Shown here piece by piece: positions 45,382 through 51,578 of a stretch of DNA of 64,000 nt (position 1 is the first letter of the stretch; every line of letters begins with the position of its first letter). The notes under the pieces were generated by a model. It saw only the letters and a list, made by a program, of their open reading frames with translations. It was not told where the DNA came from and made no database searches. This DNA is from Streptomyces thermolilacinus SPC6 (GTDB lineage: Bacteria; Actinomycetota; Actinomycetes; Streptomycetales; Streptomycetaceae). The translations under genes and the position numbers were made by a program. The DNA lies in NCBI RefSeq assembly GCF_000478605.2, contig NZ_ASHX02000001.1, forward strand, positions 2,023,895-2,087,894, written 5' to 3'.

Positions 45382-46011
45382 TCAGTCGCCGGCCGTGCGC
45401 GGTGGGTGTGGCAGACGGTCGGCCGCGACCACGCCCTCCAGGTATCCCCGCGCGCGTTCCGTCCTCGGGTACGGCTCCAGGAGCCGCCAGAAGTCGGGGC
45501 CGTGTCCGGGGACGAGCAGATGGGCCAGCTCGTGCAGCAGCACGTAGTCGACGACGTATTCGGGCATGCCCTGGAGCCGGTGGGACAGGCGGATGGTGCC
45601 CTCGGCGGGGGTGCAGGAGCCCCAGCGGGTGTTCTGATTGGTGACCCAGCGCACGGACGCGGGCCGGGCGCGCCCGCCGAGGTACTGGCCGGACAGCCGC
45701 TCGGCGCGCTCGGCCAGCTCGGCGTCGCCGGGGCGCCGTCTGCTCTCCTGGGCGGCGAGCTTGTCGAGCATGAGGCCGACCCAGCGCCGCTCCTCCGCCT
45801 CGGACATCCGGGCGGGGATCAGGACGATGGTCCGGTCGCCCTCCCGGTACGCGGAGACGGTGCGGCGGCGCCGTGAGCTTCTGCGCACCTCGACGGCGTG
45901 CGTCCGCTGCGCACCGGACGGGTCCGGGGCGGGACTCTTCGTACCCGTGGGGCGAGACGGGCCGGCGGAACTGGTGGGGCTGGCGGAACTGGTCTGCGGG
46001 TCGGCGGGCAC
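45382..46011 (-). CDS. YgjP-like (DUF45, M48-related) metal-dependent hydrolase
   Basis: A 209-residue protein with the zinc motif LLHELAHLLVPGHGPDFW (HExxH plus downstream His), the hallmark of YgjP/DUF45 metalloproteases. A preceding TRWGSCTPAEGTIRLSHRL strand is also conserved. The N-terminal 40 residues are disordered (Ser/Pro/Thr-rich). GTG at 46011 is chosen because the upstream frame becomes compositional shadow sequence. Divergent from the ThiF-like gene. Substrate unknown. Confidence 0.9.
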   Translation of the reverse strand: MPADPQTSSASPTSSAGPSRPTGTKSPAPDPSGAQRTHAVEVRRSSRRRRTVSAYREGDRTIVLIPARMSEAEERRWVGLMLDKLAAQESRRRPGDAELAERAERLSGQYLGGRARPASVRWVTNQNTRWGSCTPAEGTIRLSHRLQGMPEYVVDYVLLHELAHLLVPGHGPDFWRLLEPYPRTERARGYLEGVVAADRLPHPPRTAGD

Positions 46012-46172
46012 CCCACGACCGTACCGGGCGGACCGGTCGAAGCCCCGTCCCCGGCGGATGACGCACACCGCTTGTCCACAGGCCGAGGCATTCGTACGAC
46101 GAGAGGACCGGCTCTGTGGACGGCGCTCGGCAGGGATCGTGGCGTCCGCGTGATGCTGTCCGCGTGTGACCG

Positions 46173-47408
46173 ATGACGGGATACGGCATGGGGGTCGGTA
46201 TGCGTCCGATGGTGAGGCCCGCGCTGCGGCGCGCCTGGCGTGATCTTCGGTATGTGCAGTTCGGTGTGGCGCCCGCACACGCGGTCGTGGTGGGCCCGGT
46301 GGACGCGACGACCGGGAGCCTGCTGGAGCTGCTGGACGGCACGCGGGATGTCCCGAGCCTGCGTGAGGAGGCCCGCAGGCTCGGCGTGCCGGACGACTGG
46401 CTGGAGCGGCTGCTGAACCGGCTGGCGCGGGCGGGGCTGCTGGAGGACACGGCGCGGGGGGCGACGGGGCGCGCGGAGGGCGGGGCGGCGCGGGAGGTGG
46501 TGGTGCCGGACCGGCTGCGCGCCGACGCGGGTTCGCTGTCGGTGGTGCACCGGGGGCCGGGCGAGCCCCTGCGGCGCCTGGCGGCGCGGGGCGCGATGCG
46601 GGTGCAGGTGCGGGGAGCGGGCCGGGTGGGGGCGGCGGTCGCGGCGCTGCTGTCGTCGGCGGGCGTGGGGCGTGTGGACGTACTGGACGGGGGCCGGGTG
46701 CGGCCGTGGGACGTGGCGCCGGGCGGGCTGCCGCCCGAGTCGGTCGGCGAGGGGCGGGCGGTGGCGGCCCGGCGACTGGTGGCCCGGGCGGCGCCGGGTG
46801 GCGCGGGGGCCGGCGCCCACGGCCCGGGCCGGGACGACCGCGCGGGCCGCTCCGGCGGCGGGCCGGAGCCCGCGCTGTCGCTGGTGGTCGTCGCGCCGCG
46901 GGACGGTCTGGCGGCGTACGCCCCCGATCCGGCGACGGCCGACGCGTGGGTGGGGACGGGGACACCCCACTTGTTCGCCGGGGTGCTGGAGGCGACGGGC
47001 GTGGTGGGCCCGCTGGTGCTGCCGGGCGGGTCGGCGTGCGCGCGGTGCGTGGACCTGGGCCGGGTGGACGCCGACCCCGCGTGGCCCCGGTTGCTGGCGC
47101 AGTGGCGGTCCGGGCGGCAGGGCGGTGCGGTGCCGACCGGTGATGCGGGGCTGGTGGCGACGGTGGCGGGGCTCACGGCGGCGCACGCGCTGGCGTTCCT
47201 CGACGGGGGCGCCCCGGCGAGCGTGGGCGCCCGGTGGGAGGTGGCGTCACCGCTGCTGGAGTGGCGGTCGCGGCGGTTGCGGCCGCACGGGGAGTGCCCG
47301 TGCGGGGCGGCCGACCAGGTGGAGGTGCGGGCCGGATGGGAGGCGGACGGGGCGGAACGGGAGCGGGCCTCGGGGGTCCGGGGCGGGCAGGACACAATGG
47401 CGGGGTAA
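46173..47408 (+). CDS. Orphan ThiF/E1-like protein (TOMM-type cyclodehydratase partner)
   Basis: A 411-residue protein. Residues ~1-100 resemble the PqqD-like/winged-helix leader-binding region (GSLLELLDGTRDVPSLREEA); from ~residue 137 a ThiF/E1 Rossmann fold follows (VQVRGAGRVGAAVAALLSSA and VDVLDGG). Zinc-type Cys pairs are visible as CARC and CPC. The canonical E1 Arg/NxxRQ motif is not evident, so adenylating activity is doubtful. Such proteins partner YcaO in azoline peptide biosynthesis, but no YcaO or precursor gene is nearby. Start ATG 46173 is uncertain (46200 is possible). Confidence 0.8.
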   Translation: MTGYGMGVGMRPMVRPALRRAWRDLRYVQFGVAPAHAVVVGPVDATTGSLLELLDGTRDVPSLREEARRLGVPDDWLERLLNRLARAGLLEDTARGATGRAEGGAAREVVVPDRLRADAGSLSVVHRGPGEPLRRLAARGAMRVQVRGAGRVGAAVAALLSSAGVGRVDVLDGGRVRPWDVAPGGLPPESVGEGRAVAARRLVARAAPGGAGAGAHGPGRDDRAGRSGGGPEPALSLVVVAPRDGLAAYAPDPATADAWVGTGTPHLFAGVLEATGVVGPLVLPGGSACARCVDLGRVDADPAWPRLLAQWRSGRQGGAVPTGDAGLVATVAGLTAAHALAFLDGGAPASVGARWEVASPLLEWRSRRLRPHGECPCGAADQVEVRAGWEADGAERERASGVRGGQDTMAG

Positions 47409-47468
47409 CCGCCGTCGGCGGCGCGTGTCAGGCAACGCGGCACGGCAGTCTGGGTTTTGGAGGGGCGC

Positions 47469-48821
47469 ATGTCTGATCTTCCCCGGAAGGCGGTCACCCG
47501 TACCGCCAAGTTGGCCGCGCTGCCCCTGGGCTTCGCGGGGCGGGCCACGTGGGGGCTCGGCAAGCGGATCGGGGGCAAGTCGGCGGAGATCGTGGCGCGG
47601 GAGCTGCAACAGCGCACGGCCGACCAGCTGTTCAAGGTCCTGGGCGAGCTGAAGGGAGGCGCGATGAAGCTCGGACAGGCACTGTCCGTCTTCGAGTCGG
47701 CGCTTCCCGAGGAGGTCGCCGGGCCGTACCGGGCGGCGTTGACGAAGCTGCAGGAGGCGGCGCCGCCGATGCCGACGCGCACGGTGCACGGGGTGCTCGC
47801 GGAACGCCTGGGCGCCGAGTGGCGGGACCTGTTCCTGGAGTTCGACGACAAGCCGTCCGCGGCGGCGTCGATCGGCCAGGTGCACCGGGCGGTGTGGCAC
47901 GACGGGCGTTCCGTCGCGGTGAAGGTGCAGTATCCGGGGGCGGGTGAGGCGCTGCTGTCGGACCTGACGCAGCTGAGCCGGTTCGCCCGGCTGCTGGGGC
48001 CGCTGGTGCCGGGAATGGACATCAAGCCGCTGATCGCCGAGATGCGTGAGCGGGTGTCGGAGGAGCTGGACTACGAGCTGGAGGCCCGGGCGCAGCGGGA
48101 CCACGCCGCGGAGTTCGCCGACGACCCGGACGTGGTGGTCCCGGACGTGGTGCACCAGTCGGACCAGGTGCTGGTGACGGAGTGGATCGACGGGGTGCCG
48201 CTGTCGGAGGTCATATCCGGTGGCACGCCGGAGGAGCGGGACAGGGCGGGCCAGTTGCTGGCACGGTTCCTGTTCTCGGGCCCGGCGCGGACGGGACTGC
48301 TGCACGCCGACCCGCACCCGGGCAACTTCCGTCTGCTGCCGGGTGAGGACGGCGGCGACGCGAGGCTCGGCGTGCTCGACTTCGGCACGGTGGACCGCCT
48401 GCCCGGCGGGCTGCCGGAGACGATCGGTGTCTGTCTGCGGATGGCGCTGGAGGGCGAGGCGGAGACGGTCTACGAGCTGCTGTGCGACGAGGGGTTCGTG
48501 AAGGACTCCATAGAACTCGACCCGGAGGCCGTACTGGACTACCTGCTGCCGATCATCGAACCGGCCGAGGTGGACGAGTTCCTGTTCACCCGGGAGTGGA
48601 TCCGCACCCAGGCGGCCCGCATCGCCGACCCCCGCTCCCCCGCCCACCAGTTGGGCAAGCAGATGAACCTGCCGCCCGCGTACCTGCTGATCCACCGGGT
48701 GACGCTCAGCACGATCGGCGTGCTGTGCCAGCTGAACGCGTCCGTACGCCTCCGCGACGAACTGGAGGAGTGGCTTCCGGGTTTCCTCCCCGAGGACTAC
48801 ATGGAGGAGGAACCGGCCTGA
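47469..48821 (+). CDS. ABC1/UbiB (AarF) family atypical kinase
   Basis: A 450-residue UbiB-family kinase-like protein. The KxGQ motif is in GAMKLGQALS, the Ala-rich nucleotide loop in PSAAASIGQVHRA, the lysine in AVKVQYP, catalytic HADPHPGNF and metal-binding LDFGTVDRL. Family members support quinone lipid biosynthesis (Coq8/UbiB); in actinomycetes the equivalent would be menaquinone-related, an inference. ATG at 47469 has GGAGGGG five bases upstream. It lies 60 bases after the ThiF-like gene on the same strand. Confidence 0.94.
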   Translation: MSDLPRKAVTRTAKLAALPLGFAGRATWGLGKRIGGKSAEIVARELQQRTADQLFKVLGELKGGAMKLGQALSVFESALPEEVAGPYRAALTKLQEAAPPMPTRTVHGVLAERLGAEWRDLFLEFDDKPSAAASIGQVHRAVWHDGRSVAVKVQYPGAGEALLSDLTQLSRFARLLGPLVPGMDIKPLIAEMRERVSEELDYELEARAQRDHAAEFADDPDVVVPDVVHQSDQVLVTEWIDGVPLSEVISGGTPEERDRAGQLLARFLFSGPARTGLLHADPHPGNFRLLPGEDGGDARLGVLDFGTVDRLPGGLPETIGVCLRMALEGEAETVYELLCDEGFVKDSIELDPEAVLDYLLPIIEPAEVDEFLFTREWIRTQAARIADPRSPAHQLGKQMNLPPAYLLIHRVTLSTIGVLCQLNASVRLRDELEEWLPGFLPEDYMEEEPA

Positions 48822-48909
48822 GCCCGGGCGGGAGCTTCGTCGGTCTGCGGACCGGACCTCCCGGCCGACCGTGGCACGGCCGTCTCGGCGGCGGGGCCTG
48901 CCTGGTCGC

Positions 48910-49226
48910 CTACGCCTCGAACAGCGGCAGGAAGTGGATGACCGGTTCCTCGTGGGGATGGGCGGCACGGACCGCCTGCTGGACGGCGGCGGCCTGCTCC
49001 TCGTCGCAGACCGATTCGATCCGGCACTCTTCGCTGTGCTGTACGGCGCCCACGTCACCGTCGTACGGCTACGCGCCGGGCAGAGCCTGCCACGTGCCGG
49101 TCACCTCCGGATGCTGGATCACCGTGCTTAGTCGCCCACCCGTCCCGCACCGGCCGCGTGGAGGGCCTCGATCACAGCCTCCGCATGGTTCTCGGGCACG
49201 GATATCTCGATCTTCGAGCGCGTTAT
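48910..49226 (-). pseudogene. Decayed YqfO/NIF3-like (COG3323) gene
   Basis: Minus-strand remnants of one ~105-residue family protein are split over two frames. Segment 1 (49226-49131) encodes SKIEISVPENHAEAVIEALH and ends GAGRVGD then TAA. One base seems lost there: the next frame continues STVIQHPEVTGTWQALPGA, meets TAG at 49069-49071, then reads PYDGDVGAVQHSEECRIESV through to AHPHEEPVIHFLPLFEA and a normal TAG at 48910. The expected start codon at 49224-49226 is ATA. Three lesions in one small gene make it a pseudogene unless sequencing errors explain them. Confidence 0.85.
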
Positions 49227-49355
49227 GTCCGGACCCTGGCGACCCGCAGGCGCAGGACGCCCCCACCCGGTGCCCGCCTGCCGGTGCGGCCCGTGCCGGA
49301 TCGGTTCGGTGCAAATGCCGTTGAGCACAGGCCGACGGGCCGGAAGACTGACCGT

Positions 49356-49784
49356 ATGAGCGCTCGGCGGTATGTCTTCCTCGATCCCGACGGCAGTGGC
49401 GGCGACACCTGGCTGTATGTGGTGGTGGAGGCGGCCACCGGCGTGTACTACCAGCAGCAATACGGTGGTACGGCGTGCAGGCAGGGCCAGGTGGAGGGCT
49501 TCCTCGTCCCGGTGGCCGCCGATGACGCACTGGAAGCTCTGCGCCGCCTGTTCGAGCAGGACTTCCTCGGTGCCGGCACTCGCAACCGCACGTGGGCGGA
49601 CGCCGAGTGGGAGCGACTCCGCCAGATCGTCGGGACCACCCCCTACTGGGCCTGCGACGGGCGGGTGGAGGAGCCGCACGACCTGCGCCTGGACGAGGAC
49701 CGTGCCGACGAGGCCGACGAGGCATGGGTCCCTGTCCTCACGCCGGACGGCCCCGGCGTGCTGCTGTGGCGCAACTCGGACTGA
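49356..49784 (+). CDS. DUF6210-like small protein of unknown function
   Basis: A 142-residue soluble acidic protein (RYVFLDPDGSGGDTWLYVVV; YYQQQYGGTACRQGQVEG; VLTPDGPGVLLWRNSD) that resembles what I recall of DUF6210 family members. ATG at 49356 is chosen since the upstream frame is arginine/proline-rich shadow sequence; ribosome binding site is modest (CCGGAAG). No catalytic motif is visible. It lies beside the decayed gene at 48910, suggesting an accessory pocket. Confidence 0.7.
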   Translation: MSARRYVFLDPDGSGGDTWLYVVVEAATGVYYQQQYGGTACRQGQVEGFLVPVAADDALEALRRLFEQDFLGAGTRNRTWADAEWERLRQIVGTTPYWACDGRVEEPHDLRLDEDRADEADEAWVPVLTPDGPGVLLWRNSD

Positions 49785-49861
49785 CAGCTTCGGTACGCCC
49801 GTCCGGCGGCAGTCCGGAGCCAAGTCCGGACCGGGGAAACGGTCTTGGGAGCGGGGAGAGG

Positions 49862-49885
49862 TGGGGGGGGCGGGGGGGCGGGGCC
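49862..49885. repeat. G-rich tract with G8, G7 and G4 runs
   Basis: The plus strand has G runs of 8, 7 and 4 separated by single C residues immediately after the DUF6210-like gene. It could form G-quadruplex or R-loop structures, and it is a likely site of length variation or sequencing error. Confidence 0.7.
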
Positions 49886-49900
49886 CCGGCGGGACGGCGG

Positions 49901-50098
49901 TCACCACCAGGTGGGGTCGAGTCGGCCCTCGATGGAGCGGATGTGGTCGCGGGCGCAGGGCTCGCAGAGGTAGTGCCTGGTGTCGTTCTCGAGGGAGTAC
50001 GTCCAGGTCAGGGGAAGGCACTCGGCGGTCGCGCCGCAGCGGGAGCACACCACGGGCCGCGGGTGCGTGCCTTCGGGTTCGGGAGTCCGGTCGTTCAC
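49901..50098 (-). CDS. Small zinc-ribbon protein
   Basis: A 65-residue protein with two CxxC knuckles (VVCSRCGATAEC and YLCEPCARDHIRSIEGRLD), predicting one zinc site. It ends DPTWW. ATG at 50098; no strong ribosome binding site. Conserved small zinc proteins occur at this location in streptomycetes as far as I recall; function unknown. Located between the DUF6210-like gene and the whiB7 operon. Confidence 0.75.
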   Translation of the reverse strand: MNDRTPEPEGTHPRPVVCSRCGATAECLPLTWTYSLENDTRHYLCEPCARDHIRSIEGRLDPTWW

Positions 50099-50140
50099 CT
50101 CGCGACGATAACTCCGTGTTCCGGCTGCCGCCCGGAAGCG

Positions 50141-50178
50141 CCCGCGGGGGCCGGTCCGGGTGGACCGGCCCCCGCGGG
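50141..50178. terminator. Terminator after the whiB7 operon
   Basis: CCCGCGGGGGCCGGTCC and its perfect 17-base complement flank a GGGT loop, 28 bases beyond the stop of the whiB7-coupled gene. Confidence 0.88.
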
Positions 50179-50205
50179 GAGAGCGATGGTGAGCGCCGGG
50201 GTCGG

Positions 50206-50532
50206 TTACTGCATGACCGCCATGGCGAGCGCGCGGCGGGCGCGCATCGAGGCGCGTTCGGCGCGGCGCTGCATCCGGCGGGCGGCGATCAGCCGGGCGC
50301 CGGGGCGTTGCTCGTCGGCTTGCCTGAGGCGCTCGTGCATATGGGCACGGGCCAGGGCTTCTGGGATGAGTTGCATCTCTCGGGTCCTGTTCTGGCGCGC
50401 CGCGTGGGCGCCGAGGGTGGTGACGTCAGGGGTCGCGGAGCCGATGGGCTCGCTCGTGGAAGAGGTCATCGGGGCCTGCTTCTGGGGGTCGTGCGTGAGG
50501 GGGCGGTCGATGGTTCCGGTGACGGTGTTCAT
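50206..50532 (-). CDS. Basic helical protein translationally coupled to whiB7
   Basis: A 108-residue protein. The N-terminal half is polar and probably disordered; the C-terminal half is a strongly basic amphipathic helix (ARLIAARRMQRRAERASMRA). ATG at 50532 overlaps the whiB7 stop by four bases (ATGA), so it is translated with WhiB7; an internal ATG at 50469 is a possible alternative start. No domain is recognised. Co-expression with an antibiotic-resistance regulator suggests a role in translation stress, which is inference only. Confidence 0.72.
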   Translation of the reverse strand: MNTVTGTIDRPLTHDPQKQAPMTSSTSEPIGSATPDVTTLGAHAARQNRTREMQLIPEALARAHMHERLRQADEQRPGARLIAARRMQRRAERASMRARRALAMAVMQ

Positions 50533-50897
50533 GCCGTGACCGGGTTCTTGCGCGGGCGGCCACGGGGCCGCTTGCGGGCGACGACCACACCCTGGACGAA
50601 GAGCTCACCGCCCCAGACGCCCCACGGCTCGCGCCGCTCCTTGGCGCCGGCGAGGCAGGCGGCCATGAGGGGGCAGGTGCGGCAGAGGGACTTGGCGTAC
50701 TCGACGTCCGCCGGCGACTCGGCGAAGAAGACCTCCGGGTCGTAGGAGCGGCAGGGGACGGGTACGCCGAGGTTCTCGATGGCGTCGTCGAGCGCGGTGA
50801 GCGCGGTGAGGGCGGTCACGTCGTGGTCCTCCGTGAGGCCGGGCGGGGGGAGCGTCTGGGAAGGCGGTACGGACGGGGCGTGCGCTTCGAGTTGCAC
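50529..50897 (-). CDS. whiB7: WhiB-family resistance regulator WhiB7 (WblC)
   Basis: A 122-residue iron-sulphur regulator that activates intrinsic resistance to ribosome-targeting drugs with the housekeeping sigma factor. The cluster ligands are Cys49, Cys72, Cys75 and Cys81 (C-x22-C-x2-C-x5-C); the GVWGG turn is at residues 93-97; and the AT-hook RGRPRK is at 112-117, which separates WhiB7 from other Wbl proteins. GTG at 50897 has GAGGAA nine bases upstream. The upstream leader contains an attenuator, an antiterminator-type hairpin and a leader reading frame. Stop overlaps the downstream gene. Confidence 0.96.
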   Translation of the reverse strand: MQLEAHAPSVPPSQTLPPPGLTEDHDVTALTALTALDDAIENLGVPVPCRSYDPEVFFAESPADVEYAKSLCRTCPLMAACLAGAKERREPWGVWGGELFVQGVVVARKRPRGRPRKNPVTA

Positions 50898-51001
50898 GGT
50901 GGTGTTTTCCTCGTCTGGTCGGTCCGGCGGGTTGGCCGGTGGGCTGGTACCGGGTTTCTGCTGGTCCCGGGGCCCCTTCGCTCCGTTCCGCCCGGTCGGG
51001 C

Positions 51002-51043
51002 AAAACAGAAGGGCCGCGGACCCCTGTGGGGTTCCGCGGCCCT
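51002..51043 (-). terminator. Intrinsic terminator (attenuator) in the whiB7 leader
   Basis: On the minus strand AGGGCCGCGGAACCCC and its complement form a long stem with one bulge, followed by CTGTTTTG, a typical T-tract. It lies about 105 bases before the whiB7 start. WhiB7 leaders are known to use such attenuation, released when translation inhibitors stall ribosomes on an upstream reading frame. Confidence 0.88.
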
Positions 51044-51054
51044 GAAGGCGCCGA

Positions 51055-51071
51055 CCTGATCCTGGATCAGG
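51055..51071. promoter_or_regulatory. Alternative hairpin overlapping the leader ORF stop in the whiB7 leader
   Basis: CCTGATC-CTG-GATCAGG is a perfect 7-base hairpin spanning the leader ORF stop codon (51067-51069). A ribosome at that stop would disrupt it, so it is a candidate switch element acting on the attenuator just downstream. Confidence 0.6.
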
Positions 51072-51408
51072 CTGGATCACTCCAGGGTTCGAGCCCACGG
51101 AAGGCCCACATCGTGTGGTGCTGCTGCGTCTGCTTCGTCTTGTGCTCGGCACCGGTCGCCGCAATGACATAGGCCGGGGCCTGCGCCGCTGCTACTCCCG
51201 CTTCCAGTGCCTTGGTCGGTCGCTCATTGCCCTCGAAGCCCTCGATGACGGGGAGAGCCAGCGGGGAGGACAGCAGTCGGAAGGCACGGAAGCCGGACAG
51301 ACCGCTGCCAAGGAACGCCGAACCGGAGAGGCCGAGCGAGCAGGCGGAGACGACCGAGCGATCGGTCATTTTGGCGGTGCTGACGAAGCTGGTCTTGATG
51401 CTGATCAC
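51067..51408 (-). CDS. Leader reading frame upstream of whiB7 (contains a 14-codon uORF)
   Basis: An open frame of 113 residues begins at GTG 51406-51408 behind a strong AGGAGG seven to eight bases away, with high third-position GC, and ends at 51067 within the attenuator region. Its last 14 codons, from ATG 51109-51111, encode MWAFRGLEPWSDPA and could act as a stand-alone uORF, as known for whiB7 leaders. The longer protein (VISIKTSFVSTAKMTDRSVV... with KQTQQHH near the end) is not recognised. Either the whole ORF or only the short uORF may be used in attenuation. Confidence 0.5.
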   Translation of the reverse strand: MISIKTSFVSTAKMTDRSVVSACSLGLSGSAFLGSGLSGFRAFRLLSSPLALPVIEGFEGNERPTKALEAGVAAAQAPAYVIAATGAEHKTKQTQQHHTMWAFRGLEPWSDPA

Positions 51409-51525
51409 TGGAATCGCCTCCTCTCGGCGTCTCGGGGGGACTGGCCAGGGGCCGGACCCGCGTGTATTCGGATAAGTACAGCACGACAACAGCGGTTCAA
51501 GGAAGCCGCTGTTCGCGTGGTTAAG

Positions 51526-51555
51526 AACCTATGGGGCTTCGTGGGGCGGGCGCAA
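51526..51555 (-). promoter_or_regulatory. WhiB7-type autoregulated promoter
   Basis: On the minus strand TTGCGC (-35) and TAGGTT (-10) are separated by 18 bases, with an AT-rich AAAAATAG block directly upstream of the -35 box. This matches the known WhiB7 target layout. It would give a leader of about 600 bases before whiB7. A second candidate, TTGAAC with TACTTAT, lies farther downstream. Confidence 0.6.
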
Positions 51556-51578
51556 ACTATTTTTCCGACGAGTTCTGA

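Noticed and set aside
49158..49355. Upstream extension of the DUF6210-like gene
   Set aside because: Arginine/proline-rich and overlapping the decayed YqfO-like gene on the other strand; the ATG at 49356 gives the recognisable N-terminus.
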